The notes: generated from the letters alone by a model not told the origin. A DNA stretch of 64,000 bases from Kumtagia sp963829135 (GCA_963829135.1 CAWHHO010000005.1:806001-870000); one strand, 5' to 3'; numbered from the stretch's first letter, positions 37,514-47,187 are shown. Numbers and translations are program-made.

Positions 37514-39541
37514 ATGGCGACAAAGGAAAAGGAAGAGGCTGAGACCGAACGCGAGGGCACGACCGATGGCCCGCTTCTCGACCTCTCCGACGATGCTGTC
37601 AAAAAGATGATCAAGGCCGCGAAGAAACGCGGCTACGTCACCATGGACGAATTGAACTCGGTTCTGCCCTCGGAGGAAGTCACCTCGGAGCAGATCGAGG
37701 ATACCATGTCGATGCTGTCGGACATGGGCATCAACGTCGTCGAGGATGACGAGACCGGCGAAGAGCCGGAAGCGGCCGACGCCGCCGACGCCGAGGAGGA
37801 TGCCAACGAGCTTGCCGAGCAGACCGGCACGGCCGTCGCTGCCACGACCACCAAGAAAGAGCCGACCGATCGTACCGATGACCCGGTGCGCATGTATCTG
37901 CGCGAGATGGGCTCGGTCGAACTGCTGTCGCGCGAGGGCGAAATCGCCATCGCCAAGCGCATCGAGGCCGGCCGCGAAACGATGATCGCCGGCCTTTGCG
38001 AAAGCCCCCTCACCTTCCAGGCTATCATCATCTGGCGCGATGAGCTGAACGAGGCAAAGATCCTGCTGCGCGAGATTATCGATCTCGAGGCGACCTATGC
38101 CGGTCCGGAAGGCAAGCAGGCGCCCGCTGTCGAGCGGGAAGAACTCGAACGGCCGAAGACACCCGAGGACCGCCTGCGCCGCCCTTCGGTGCGCGAAGAT
38201 GACGACATCACCAACGTCGGCGGCGACGGCCGCGCAATTGAGGAAGATGATGACGACGACGACGAGGCGTCGCTGTCGATGGCCGCGATGGAAGCCGAGC
38301 TTCGCCCCCAGGTCATGGAGACGCTCGACGTCATCGCCGACACCTATACCGCGCTGCGCAAGCTGCAGGACCAGCAGGTCGAAAGCCGCCTGAGCGATGC
38401 CGCAACGCTGTCGCCGAGCCAGGACAAGAAGCTGAAGGAGCTCAAGGACCAGCTCATCACGGCTGTGAAGTCGCTGTCGCTCAACAACGCCCGCATCGAG
38501 TCCCTGGTCGAGCAGCTCTACGACATCAACAAGCGCCTCGTCCAGAACGAAGGCAAGCTGCTGCGCCTTGCCGAAAGCTACGGCGTGCGCCGCGAGGAGT
38601 TCCTGCGCGAGTATCAAGGATCCGAGCTCGTTACCAATTGGGTCGGTCGTGTCGCCACGCTGACGACGCGCGGCTGGAAGGAATTTTCCAAGAACGAGGC
38701 GACAAACATCACCGGTCTGCGCGCGGAAATCCAGAGTCTCGCCACAGAGACCGCGATCTCGATCCTGGAATTCCGCAAGATCGTCAATCAGGTTCAGAAG
38801 GGCGAACGCGAAGCGGCTATCGCCAAGAAGGAGATGGTGGAAGCCAACCTTCGTCTCGTCATCTCGATAGCCAAGAAGTATACGAACCGCGGCCTGCAAT
38901 TCCTCGATCTCATCCAGGAAGGCAATATCGGCTTGATGAAGGCGGTGGACAAGTTCGAGTACCGCCGCGGCTACAAGTTCTCAACCTATGCAACATGGTG
39001 GATCCGGCAGGCGATAACACGCTCGATCGCCGATCAGGCGCGAACCATCCGCATTCCGGTCCACATGATCGAAACGATCAACAAGATCGTACGTACGTCG
39101 CGCCAGATGCTGCACGAGATCGGTCGCGAACCGACCCCGGAGGAACTGGCCGAAAAGCTGGCCATGCCGCTGGAAAAAGTACGCAAGGTGCTGAAGATTG
39201 CCAAGGAGCCTATCAGCCTTGAAACGCCGGTGGGCGACGAGGAGGATTCCCACCTTGGCGACTTCATCGAAGACAAGGGCGCAATCCTGCCGATCGACGC
39301 TGCGATCCAGGCAAACCTGCGCGAGACGACGACGCGCGTGCTCGCCTCGCTGACGCCGCGCGAAGAACGCGTGTTGCGTATGCGGTTCGGCATCGGCATG
39401 AACACCGACCACACGCTTGAGGAGGTCGGCCAGCAGTTCTCGGTGACGCGCGAACGCATCCGCCAGATCGAGGCGAAGGCGCTGCGCAAGCTGAAGCACC
39501 CGAGCCGTTCGCGGAAACTGAGAAGCTTCCTGGACAGCTGA
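37514..39541 (+). CDS. rpoD: RNA polymerase sigma factor RpoD (sigma 70)
   Basis: The housekeeping sigma factor, 675 aa, starting MATKEKEEAETEREG. Region 1.1 (KKMIKAAKKRGYVTMDELNSVLP) is followed by region 1.2 (TDDPVRMYLREMGSVELLSREGE), a long non-conserved region with an acidic run (EEDDDDDDEAS), then regions 2.1-2.4 (LVISIAKKYTNRGLQFLDLIQEGNIGLMKAVDKFEYRRGYKFSTYATWWIRQAITRSI), region 3 and region 4 (HTLEEVGQQFSVTRERIRQIEAKALRKL). It lies after dnaG on the same strand. A weak hairpin follows the stop. Confidence 0.96.
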   Translation: MATKEKEEAETEREGTTDGPLLDLSDDAVKKMIKAAKKRGYVTMDELNSVLPSEEVTSEQIEDTMSMLSDMGINVVEDDETGEEPEAADAADAEEDANELAEQTGTAVAATTTKKEPTDRTDDPVRMYLREMGSVELLSREGEIAIAKRIEAGRETMIAGLCESPLTFQAIIIWRDELNEAKILLREIIDLEATYAGPEGKQAPAVEREELERPKTPEDRLRRPSVREDDDITNVGGDGRAIEEDDDDDDEASLSMAAMEAELRPQVMETLDVIADTYTALRKLQDQQVESRLSDAATLSPSQDKKLKELKDQLITAVKSLSLNNARIESLVEQLYDINKRLVQNEGKLLRLAESYGVRREEFLREYQGSELVTNWVGRVATLTTRGWKEFSKNEATNITGLRAEIQSLATETAISILEFRKIVNQVQKGEREAAIAKKEMVEANLRLVISIAKKYTNRGLQFLDLIQEGNIGLMKAVDKFEYRRGYKFSTYATWWIRQAITRSIADQARTIRIPVHMIETINKIVRTSRQMLHEIGREPTPEELAEKLAMPLEKVRKVLKIAKEPISLETPVGDEEDSHLGDFIEDKGAILPIDAAIQANLRETTTRVLASLTPREERVLRMRFGIGMNTDHTLEEVGQQFSVTRERIRQIEAKALRKLKHPSRSRKLRSFLDS

Positions 39542-39554
39542 GCGCTTTCGGAGG

Positions 39555-39580
39555 GTCCGGGCCGCATGTCCCGGACTTTC
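39555..39580 (+). terminator. Probable rpoD terminator
   Basis: GTCCGGG and CCCGGAC form a 7 bp stem 14 bp after the rpoD stop, followed by TTTCC. The short T-run makes it a weak candidate. Confidence 0.45.
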
Positions 39581-39763
39581 CGTACTCCGAACGTCCAATT
39601 GCAGTGTCAGCCATCGATGATTGGCGACGATGATGCTTGTCGCCAAAAGGTGAACGGGATTGCCGCTGATCGGCATTGCGCCGGCGCTACGGATCGGCCA
39701 ATCAGTCGCAACAGATGATCCGAAGACGGATCAGGAAATCCTGCTTGTTAAAGCGACTGCTTC

Positions 39764-40570
39764 ATGACTTTTAGCCACCTCCTGCGTCTGACCGCCGCCC
39801 TTTTGGCGGTACTCGTCCCGATGCAGGGCATCCACGCCGAAGACAGCCCGGTCAAAACGCCTACCCCTCATGAAGTCACGGTTCAGGCCCGTGAGAAGTT
39901 CTGGAAATCGGTCGGCTCGCTCGACCCGCACTTCATGGCCAGCATGAGTAGCCCCAGCCCCACCGGCGGACCGGCATGGCCGACAACCCGTCAGGCTTAC
40001 CTCATTATTCGCCGCGATGCTTCCGTGCTGCTGGCGACAGACGGCATGTCCGATCCGTTCGAGGATCCGGAGAAGAAAGGCAATGGCTTCGGGATGGAGC
40101 TGTTCCTGGAAACCAACGATGTCAAATTGGCCGACCATCCCACCGATGAGGACTATGCCAAAGTCCGCGACAGCTGGGCATTCGAGCTGTTGATGGAAAC
40201 CGGCAAATTGGTTGGCGACAGTGGCGGCCTCGTGCCGATGCTGGACAAGTTCGGTGTCATCTCGACCGAGTTTCCCGGTGTCAGCCAGTCGCATGCCATA
40301 AAGGATCAGGTCCCGTCGCGCTTTGTCACCGAAGACGGCTCGATCGGCATCCTGATCGGCCAACCCGCACCGGATTTCGACACCGTCATACCCGGTACGC
40401 CTTTTTCCAAGGTGAAAGCCGTGCCAATCGTGCTGCTGACGGCGGATGAGTTGACCTTCATCCGCAAAGGCGGCGAGACGGCGCGCAAGGAGGTTGCGGC
40501 AAAACTTGCCGCGCTGCCCTCCGGCTTTCGATCCGACCTGAACCGGCCGTCTGTAGTCGGCAATCCCTAG
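39764..40570 (+). CDS. Exported protein with suppressor-of-fused-like (SUFU) domain
   Basis: A 268 aa protein with a signal peptide (LLRLTAALLAVLVPMQGIHAED). The mature part fits the bacterial SUFU-like pattern: VLLATDGMSDPFEDPEKKGNGFGMELFLE, SWAFELLMETGKLV, MLDKFGVISTEFPGV, TEDGSIGILIGQPAP and VKAVPIVLLTADELTFIRKGG, ending LNRPSVVGNP. Bacterial members are of unknown function and often linked to polymorphic toxin immunity, but this one is exported and stands alone. The ribosome-binding site is weak. Confidence 0.65.
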   Translation: MTFSHLLRLTAALLAVLVPMQGIHAEDSPVKTPTPHEVTVQAREKFWKSVGSLDPHFMASMSSPSPTGGPAWPTTRQAYLIIRRDASVLLATDGMSDPFEDPEKKGNGFGMELFLETNDVKLADHPTDEDYAKVRDSWAFELLMETGKLVGDSGGLVPMLDKFGVISTEFPGVSQSHAIKDQVPSRFVTEDGSIGILIGQPAPDFDTVIPGTPFSKVKAVPIVLLTADELTFIRKGGETARKEVAAKLAALPSGFRSDLNRPSVVGNP

Positions 40571-40758
40571 ACACGGGCAGCCGGCCGGCGCACTCGCTGT
40601 CCCATCGTCCTCCATGACGACGCATAGGTTCGCGATAAAGGCTTTCGGCAATCCATCGCGCTTGCCGGGCGACCTCCGCAGGATCATAGTTCCGCGACCG
40701 GAGCGGAGCGGTAGGCGCGAAATTGTCCGCTTCGTCCGCCGCCGACGGAGGTGATTGC

Positions 40759-41052
40759 ATGACAACCTACGTACTTCTGATGAACTGGACGGACCAGGGG
40801 ATTAAGGCGGTGAAGGAGTCGCCCCGCCGGCTCGACGCGGCGAAGAAGGACCTCGCCGAAATGGGCGGTACGTTTCGCGACTTCTTCCTGACGCTGGGAG
40901 ATCATGACATGGTGGCGATCTGCGAGGCGCCGGACGACGCGGTCATTGCCCGCTTCGCCTTGCGGCTATCGATGAGCGGCAATATCCGCACGCGCACGCT
41001 AAAAGCGTTTCCCGAGAGCGCCTATCGCGAGATCATCAATTCGCTGGGATGA
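40759..41052 (+). CDS. GYD-domain protein
   Basis: A 97 aa protein of the GYD family (PF08734): TTYVLLMNWTDQGIKAVKESPRRLDAAKKDLAEMGG, then FFLTLGDHDMVAICEAPDDAVIARFALRLSMSGNIRTRTLKAF. It folds as a small ferredoxin-like dimer by analogy; function unknown. ATG 40759 follows GGAGGTG. Confidence 0.85.
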   Translation: MTTYVLLMNWTDQGIKAVKESPRRLDAAKKDLAEMGGTFRDFFLTLGDHDMVAICEAPDDAVIARFALRLSMSGNIRTRTLKAFPESAYREIINSLG

Positions 41053-41152
41053 CAGCCAACCAGGCGATCCATAATTGTCCTGAGGACATAAACGCAACTT
41101 CCTATAAGCGGGGTCCTGCCTTACGCTCCAGGCAACTCATGGAGCGCCGCGT

Positions 41153-41764
41153 GTGTCGATCGAATTCCTTCTGACGACCCTGATCATCGTTGCCTCGCCC
41201 GGAACCGGCGTGGTCTACACGTTGGCCGCCGGCTTGTCGCGCGGCGGGCGCGCGAGCGTGCTGGCGGCCTTCGCCTGCACGCTTGGCATCGTCCCGCACC
41301 TCATCGCCGCGCTGACCGGCCTCGCGGCGCTACTGCATGCGAGCGCGCTGCTGTTCGAGTTGGTCAAATATGCCGGCGTCGCCTACCTGCTCTACATGGC
41401 CTGGGCGACATTGAGGCAGCATGGCGCGATGAACATCGACGCCAAGCCGGACGCACGCAACGCCCGGCAGGTGCTTGTCGACGGCATCCTCATCAATCTG
41501 CTCAATCCGAAACTGTCGATCTTCTTCGTCGCGTTCCTGCCGCAGTTCATCGCGCCCAGCGAACCGCATGTGCTCCTGCGCATGTTGGAACTGTCCGGCG
41601 TGTTCATGGCCGCGACCTTCATCATCTTCGCTCTCTATGGCTTGTTCGCTGCCGCGATGCGCGAGAAGGTTCTGGGAAGCCCAAGCGTGATGGCATGGAT
41701 GCGCCGCTCTTTCGCCGCTGCCTTCCTTGCGCTCGGCGCAAGACTGGCGCTGACCGAACGGTGA
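41153..41764 (+). CDS. LysE/RhtB-family amino-acid exporter
   Basis: A 203 aa inner-membrane protein with about six hydrophobic segments. Start GTG 41153 gives MSIEFLLTTLIIVASPGTGVVYTLAAGLSRGGRASV, the family's PGP-like motif appearing as SPGTG. Later DGILINLLNPKLSIFFVAFLPQF is the conserved NPK loop. It probably exports an amino acid or homoserine lactone-like compound. It is followed 25 bp later by the YjbQ-family gene. Confidence 0.87.
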   Translation: MSIEFLLTTLIIVASPGTGVVYTLAAGLSRGGRASVLAAFACTLGIVPHLIAALTGLAALLHASALLFELVKYAGVAYLLYMAWATLRQHGAMNIDAKPDARNARQVLVDGILINLLNPKLSIFFVAFLPQFIAPSEPHVLLRMLELSGVFMAATFIIFALYGLFAAAMREKVLGSPSVMAWMRRSFAAAFLALGARLALTER

Positions 41765-41789
41765 TATCTGCTGCTTCGAGGAACGCCGG

Positions 41790-42212
41790 ATGCCGCAGAC
41801 ACTCATCACGGTCTTAACCAAGGGGCCTGGCCTCTATGAGATTACCGCCAAAGCAGCGCATTTCGTGCGACAGTCGGACGTGGAGACCGGCCTGCTGACG
41901 CTGTTCGTGCGCCACACCTCCTGTTCTCTGCTTATTCAGGAAAACGCTGATCCGGACGTGCGTAGGGACCTTGAGGCCTTCTTTAGCCATCTGGTGCCGC
42001 CGGCCGACGATCCGTCGATGGACTATCTGGTACACCGCCTCGAAGGACCAGACGACATGCCGGCCCACATCAAGGCGGCGCTCACCATCGCCTCCTTGTC
42101 CATTCCGGTGACGGGACGGAGGCTGGCGCTCGGAACATGGCAGGGCATCTACCTGTTTGAGCATCGGACACGACCGCATCGACGCGAGATTGTATTGCAT
42201 CTTTCGATATAA
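41790..42212 (+). CDS. yjbQ: YjbQ/UPF0047-family protein (thiamine phosphate synthase-like)
   Basis: A 140 aa protein of the YjbQ family. It has TAKAAHFVRQSDVETGLLTLFVRHTSCSLLIQENADPDVRRDLE, with the conserved HTSC and ENAD residues, then MPAHIKAALTIASLSIPV and LGTWQGIYLFEHRTRPHRREIVLHL. Some members have low thiamine-phosphate synthase activity. It follows the LysE-type exporter closely and is likely co-transcribed with it. Confidence 0.88.
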   Translation: MPQTLITVLTKGPGLYEITAKAAHFVRQSDVETGLLTLFVRHTSCSLLIQENADPDVRRDLEAFFSHLVPPADDPSMDYLVHRLEGPDDMPAHIKAALTIASLSIPVTGRRLALGTWQGIYLFEHRTRPHRREIVLHLSI

Positions 42213-42334
42213 CAGCGCCCGCCCGGCGGGTCCTAACGTCCAGCGCTATGACTACGATGTGAACGCTGTTCAACCCCGCTCGCATATGCTATCGCGGCGG
42301 AGATTGTTGCTGCCGGGCGATCAAATGCCGCGAG

Positions 42335-42946
42335 GTGGGTGTGGCCTTAAACAAAGACGAAATAACGGCTCGTATCCTCGATATTGCCGAGGCGCTTATC
42401 GGCCAAGGCGGTTCGGCGAACCTCAAGGCCCGCAGCATCGCGGCCCAAGCCGGTATCGCCGTCGGTTCGATCTACAATTTGTTCGGCGACCTGACGGACT
42501 TGCATCGAGCGGTGAATGTCCGCTTGCTCGACCGCCTGGCGGCATCCGGTGGACAAGCGATGCAAGACGCGCGGGCCGCCGGCATCACCGACACGCGGCA
42601 ACGCCTGCTTGCGCTTGCCCGCGCCTATTTGAGTTTTGTCGAAGCGCATCCGGTCAGCTGGGCCGCGCTGCTCGCTTTCAACCGCGAGCACGCTGCCACG
42701 GGCGAACCCAAGGACTATCGCCAACGCTTCGACGCGCTGTTCGAAATCATCGCCGCCGTCCTGGCGGATGACGCGATCGCCATGGACGACGAAAAACGCA
42801 GGCTGGTTGCGCGCGTTCTCTGGTCAAGCGTCCACGGGATCGTCACCAGCGGCTACACCAGCGAGACGAACCGCCGCGACCATGTTTGGGAGCAGATCGA
42901 CGTCCTGGTCACAACCTTCCTTGAAGGACTTCGCGCCTCGTCCTGA
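42335..42946 (+). CDS. TetR-family transcriptional regulator
   Basis: A 203 aa repressor-type protein. The N-terminal helix-turn-helix is ITARILDIAEALIGQGGSANLKARSIAAQAGIAVGSIYNLFGDLTDLHRAV. The C-terminal ligand domain includes ARAYLSFVEAHPVSWAALLAFNRE and VARVLWSSVHGIVTSGY, resembling TetR_C_33-type domains. The nearest possible targets are the LysE-type exporter and YjbQ genes or the HlyU gene downstream. Ligand unknown. Confidence 0.85.
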   Translation: MGVALNKDEITARILDIAEALIGQGGSANLKARSIAAQAGIAVGSIYNLFGDLTDLHRAVNVRLLDRLAASGGQAMQDARAAGITDTRQRLLALARAYLSFVEAHPVSWAALLAFNREHAATGEPKDYRQRFDALFEIIAAVLADDAIAMDDEKRRLVARVLWSSVHGIVTSGYTSETNRRDHVWEQIDVLVTTFLEGLRASS

Positions 42947-43041
42947 ACCGCCGCCGGCATTGACGACAGCCTTCAAAGACGCCAAATCCAATCGCGCAGA
43001 AATGTCCGTAAGCTCGGATGCATTGAGATAGAGAGGCCCCG

Positions 43042-43335
43042 ATGTCCTTCCTGAAGCGTTTGTTTGGCATGAGCGGCAACAGCAGCGGCGACACCGAGGG
43101 CAAGCCGGCCGGCACGGCGCTCGACTACAACGGCTTCAAGATCCTCGCCACGCCCTACAAGGCCGACGGTCAGTTCCAGACCTGCGGCGTGGTCACCAAG
43201 GAAATCGACGGCGTTGTCAAGGAGCACCGTTTTGTCCGCGCAGACCGCTTTGCCTCGCAGACCGAGGCTGCCGACATGGCATTGAAGAAAGGTCAGCAAA
43301 TCGTAAACGAACAGGGCGACCGGCTTTTTTCGTAA
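43042..43335 (+). CDS. HlyU-family protein
   Basis: A 97 aa protein of PF10115: FLKRLFGMSGNSSGD..., LDYNGFKILATPYKADGQFQTCGVVTKEIDGVVKEHRFVRADRF, ALKKGQQIVNEQGDRLF. Vibrio HlyU is a haemolysin activator with a different fold; alphaproteobacterial members of this family are named after the Pfam entry and lack a known role. GAGAGG precedes the ATG. Confidence 0.83.
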   Translation: MSFLKRLFGMSGNSSGDTEGKPAGTALDYNGFKILATPYKADGQFQTCGVVTKEIDGVVKEHRFVRADRFASQTEAADMALKKGQQIVNEQGDRLFS

Positions 43336-43448
43336 CCGCCTGACAACCATACCTGGATTTTTTCTTGCAAACCTGAGGGCGATTTGACGGCGTTGGAGTA
43401 TCCTGTTCCATTCACACATTGGAACTGGATCTCACGAGGGGCCCGCGC

Positions 43449-46106
43449 ATGGTCGATCCAGCAGATGATGGCGTTGCCTACACCAATGACTTCGCCGATG
43501 TCCTGAAGAAGGAATACGCCGCCGCGTGGCGCCGTCGTCCTGCCGCCGAACAGGAGAAGGCAGGCGAAAAGGCGCGCACCGGCGAGCTCCGGCCGCCCGC
43601 GCTCTACGGTGTCGCCCTGTCCGGCGGCGGCATCCGCTCGGCGTCCTTTTGCCTGGGTGCGTTGCAGGCTCTCGACCAGGAGAAGCTGGTCGGACGCATA
43701 GACTATCTGTCGACGGTTTCAGGCGGCGGGTACACCGGTGCGAGCATGATCGCCGGCATGTGCCAGAACGGCGGAAAATTTCCGTTCTCGCTCGGATCCG
43801 GCGACGATATCCATGACAATGAACCGGTGAATCATATCCGCGATAACAGCCGCTTTCTGGCGCCCCGCGGCATATACGACCTGTTCATCTCGTTGGCCGT
43901 CATTCTCCGGGGGCTGATGGTGAATTTCCTGCTGGTGCTTTCGGTCTTGCTGCCGCTGGCAACCTTCATGATCCTCGTCAACCCGACCGAGGCTCATCTC
44001 GAACGCAGCATCGTTCTGGATATCGTGCTCTACTGGTTTCCGAATTCCTGGCTGCGAAGCGGTTGGTTCAACACGGTCGAACCCTATCTTGCCGACCCAT
44101 TTCTCCTGACGAAGATCGCCGCAATCCTGCTTGCGTTGCTATTGATCGCCTGGGCGCTGCACCGGTCGTTTGTCGAAAGCTACGATTACGAACGGGCTCG
44201 CCGCACAGTGGAGCCCGAGAGCTGGGGAGCGGCATGGGGCCGAAAACTGATCGTGTGGCTGCTGATCGCCGCAGCCATTGAGTTGCAGCCACCGATCATA
44301 AGATGGCTTGTCAGTGTGATAACCACCGATGGTGTTACCCCGACCGGCGCTGGATCTTTGACCGCGGTCGCCGGCGCGATTGTCACCATGACCGCTGCAT
44401 TCCGTGGGACGCTTGTCGGCTGGATTCAACATGCCCTCAACTCACCGACGCTCGGCGCGCGCCTTCAGTCCATGTTTGCGCGCCTGGCGATTTACGCAGC
44501 CGGTGTCGCCCTGCCCTTGATGATCTACGGAATGTTCCTGATCGTGACCATCTGGGGCATCGAGATGCCCTACTATGAGCCCGGGGAGAACTATCCGTTC
44601 GCACCGAAATTCCTCGCCGTCGCCAACCCTTGGGTAAGCTACGCGCTGCTGGTCGGCATCCTGGCTGCCTTTCTCGGCAGGGCGGTGGTCGTCGGCAGGC
44701 GAAGATCGGGGCCAAACCGCCTGTTCACATTCTTTATGGCGCTGTTCCACAAGAGATTCGGCTGGACGGTGCCGTTTGCGCTCCTCGTTATGCTGGCATT
44801 TCTCGTCATGGCGGCCATCGCCACCCGCAACACCGGCAAGGACCAGACCCTGACATCCATCGAATGGATCGTCCTTCTGCGCTACGGACTGGCGTCATTG
44901 CTGGTCATCCTGATCGGCTGGAATTTCACCGAGAATGCCAACGGATTGCATCGACTCTATCGCGATCGCCTGAATGCCGCCTTTCGCCTCGGCAGACCCA
45001 AGGCAGAGCCGATGCGCCTTTCGGAACTCGACGACAATAACCCGTACATTATCGTCAATGGCACACTGAACGTGCGCAAAGGGAACAATGGCGGGGATCA
45101 AAATCCCACCGCGGATCCGGTAATGCAGCGCCGAACGGACCCGGCAAAGCGCGGCCGCAATGCCGAATTCTTTCAGTTTTCACGGTATTTCGTGGGCAGC
45201 GAGGCGACCGGCTTTGCCCGCACCGAAGACATGGAGTCGGTTGAGCCGCAACTTGATCTGGCAACGGCGGCCGCGATCTCCGGCGCGGCAGTATCCTCGA
45301 GCATGGGCCGCATCAGCATCGGCCTGCTCGGGCCCACGCTGGCATTGCTTAACCTGCGCCTCGGCTACTGGCTCACCAATCCCAAGTATCTAGAACGGTG
45401 GAAGAATGTGCTCTCGACCAAGAGGGGCGGCGACCCGTCCAAACGGCAATGGGACGACCTGTTGCGCCTCTATCTGTTCGCTGAAGCGTTTGGCCGCATG
45501 CGCGCCGACAGCTCGCGCATCTACATCACCGACGGCGGGCATATCGACAATATCGGACTCTACCAGCTGCTGAAACGTCGGTGTAAATTCATCGTGGTGG
45601 TTGATGGAGAAGCCGATCCGGCAATGAATTTCGGCGCGTTCTGCGACGTCCAGCGTTTTGCCCGCATCGATGAGGGCGTGCGCATCGTTCTGGACTGGCG
45701 ACCGATGCGGGAGGCCACGATAAGGCGCGCCGCCGACAAGACGAAGCGGCTTGCGCAAGACGCGGACGACCACAACCAGCATTTCGCCGTGGGCCGCATC
45801 CTTTACGAACGCGACGGCGCGGAGGGGGAAGAGGGAGTGCTGATCTACGTCAAGGCGAGCGTCACTGGAGACGAGGCGGACTACGTTCTCGACTATGAGC
45901 GGCGCTATCCCCTCTTCCCGCACGAATCGACCGGCGACCAGTTCTTCTCGGAAGAGCAGATGGAGGCCTATCGCGCGCTCGGCTATCACGCGATGACGCG
46001 CGCCCTGAACTCGAAAAGCAAGGCGCCGCCACCGCGCTATTCCGCGCAGCCGCTGGCCGGAGAAAGCGTTATGGCGCGGATGAAACGCGAGCTAAGGCCG
46101 GCCTGA
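43449..46106 (+). CDS. Patatin-like phospholipase with embedded membrane domain
   Basis: An 885 aa protein. The oxyanion loop GVALSGGGIRSASFCLGALQAL lies at residues 54-75 and the likely nucleophile in LSTVSGGGYTGAS (Ser 91). About eight hydrophobic segments fill residues 135-500 (for example GLMVNFLLVLSVLLPLATFMI and FALLVMLAFLVMAAIA). The second catalytic half returns at YITDGGHIDNIGLYQLLKRR with the Asp (about 695) of the Ser-Asp dyad. ATG 43449 has GAGGGG upstream; a TTG 10 codons earlier is less likely. It may hydrolyse membrane lipids in place. It stands alone. Confidence 0.85.
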   Translation: MVDPADDGVAYTNDFADVLKKEYAAAWRRRPAAEQEKAGEKARTGELRPPALYGVALSGGGIRSASFCLGALQALDQEKLVGRIDYLSTVSGGGYTGASMIAGMCQNGGKFPFSLGSGDDIHDNEPVNHIRDNSRFLAPRGIYDLFISLAVILRGLMVNFLLVLSVLLPLATFMILVNPTEAHLERSIVLDIVLYWFPNSWLRSGWFNTVEPYLADPFLLTKIAAILLALLLIAWALHRSFVESYDYERARRTVEPESWGAAWGRKLIVWLLIAAAIELQPPIIRWLVSVITTDGVTPTGAGSLTAVAGAIVTMTAAFRGTLVGWIQHALNSPTLGARLQSMFARLAIYAAGVALPLMIYGMFLIVTIWGIEMPYYEPGENYPFAPKFLAVANPWVSYALLVGILAAFLGRAVVVGRRRSGPNRLFTFFMALFHKRFGWTVPFALLVMLAFLVMAAIATRNTGKDQTLTSIEWIVLLRYGLASLLVILIGWNFTENANGLHRLYRDRLNAAFRLGRPKAEPMRLSELDDNNPYIIVNGTLNVRKGNNGGDQNPTADPVMQRRTDPAKRGRNAEFFQFSRYFVGSEATGFARTEDMESVEPQLDLATAAAISGAAVSSSMGRISIGLLGPTLALLNLRLGYWLTNPKYLERWKNVLSTKRGGDPSKRQWDDLLRLYLFAEAFGRMRADSSRIYITDGGHIDNIGLYQLLKRRCKFIVVVDGEADPAMNFGAFCDVQRFARIDEGVRIVLDWRPMREATIRRAADKTKRLAQDADDHNQHFAVGRILYERDGAEGEEGVLIYVKASVTGDEADYVLDYERRYPLFPHESTGDQFFSEEQMEAYRALGYHAMTRALNSKSKAPPPRYSAQPLAGESVMARMKRELRPA

Positions 46107-46133
46107 CGGTCATCCTTGCCTTAGAGCCCGGCA

Positions 46134-47084
46134 TCAGCCGTTGCGCGCCACAGGCGTTACCGTCCGGGTTTCCAGACCCCGTGGCGACAGCACGGAGAAG
46201 GCAGTCGCGCGGTCGATCTGGTCGCCGTCCAACGAACGAATGAGATCGTCGACGCCGGTGATCGCATGCCCGTCGACGGAAAGGATCACGTCCCCGACCT
46301 GCAGGCCAGCCTTTGCCCCAGGCCCATCCTTTTCGACCGAGCGCAAGCGGACGGCCGTATCCGCCGTCCGCCCGGCCAGCAGTGCAGTGCGGCGCGGCAA
46401 TTTGATCGTATCGGCAGACACTCCGATAGAGGCGCGGCGAACGCGGCCGAAGCGCAGGATTTCGGAGATGACGAAGTTGGCGGTGTTGGAAGCAACCGCA
46501 AACGCAATTCCCTGTGCACCATGAATGACAGCAGTGTTGACGCCCACTACCTCACCCGCCGACGAGACCAGAGGTCCGCCCGAATTGCCGGGATTGAGCG
46601 CGGCGTCTGTTTGCACGACATCGTCGATCAGCCTGCCTGTCGCGGCGCGCATCGAGCGCCCCAGCGCGGAAACCACGCCCGCTGTCACGGTCCACTCGAA
46701 GCCGAGCGGGTTGCCGATGGCGATTGCGATCTGGCCGCGACGAAGCCGTTTGGAATCACCCAGCGGAGCGTAGATTGCCGGATTGATGTTGGCGCGGATC
46801 AGCGCAATGTCAGTGTCCGGATCGCGCCCGAGTACGCGTCCTTCGCCCGATTGCCCGTCGGGAAGCGTCACCTTGACAAGGCGTGCGTCCTCGACGACGT
46901 GGTGGTTGGTCACGACGAGACCATCCGGCGAGATGACGAACCCGGAACCATGCCCACCTGGACCGCCGACGCGCTCGATCCGCGAAACTGCAGGACCGAC
47001 CCGGTCGACTGCGTCGGCAACTGTTGTGGAGTACGCGTCGAGCAACTCAGCGTCGGCGCGGATGTCCCTGTCAAAATAGCCCAT
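46134..47084 (-). CDS. HtrA/DegP-like serine protease with PDZ domain, no signal peptide
   Basis: A 316 aa trypsin-like protease. The triad is visible as TNHHVVED (His), DTDIALI (Asp) and NPGNSGGPL (Ser). A PDZ domain follows (VRLRSVEKDGPGAKAGLQVGDVILSVDGHAI). The start MGYFDRDIRADAELLDAYS has no hydrophobic segment, unlike periplasmic HtrA; an upstream frame up to 47276 offers only basic, non-signal sequence. It may therefore act in the cytoplasm. GGGCGG precedes the ATG. Confidence 0.85.
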   Translation of the reverse strand: MGYFDRDIRADAELLDAYSTTVADAVDRVGPAVSRIERVGGPGGHGSGFVISPDGLVVTNHHVVEDARLVKVTLPDGQSGEGRVLGRDPDTDIALIRANINPAIYAPLGDSKRLRRGQIAIAIGNPLGFEWTVTAGVVSALGRSMRAATGRLIDDVVQTDAALNPGNSGGPLVSSAGEVVGVNTAVIHGAQGIAFAVASNTANFVISEILRFGRVRRASIGVSADTIKLPRRTALLAGRTADTAVRLRSVEKDGPGAKAGLQVGDVILSVDGHAITGVDDLIRSLDGDQIDRATAFSVLSPRGLETRTVTPVARNG

Positions 47085-47187
47085 GGAGCCGCCCTTTCGG
47101 AAATTGTGTTTCCGATTATGTGGGAAGCAGCGGTAACAACTACGAGGGGTCCGCCGGTTGCGTGGGACAACCCGATGAGGCCTAGGG

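Noticed and set aside
37496..38899. 467-codon open frame antisense to rpoD
   Set aside because: Rich in Leu, Arg and His from reading conserved rpoD codons backwards; no ribosome-binding site or domain.
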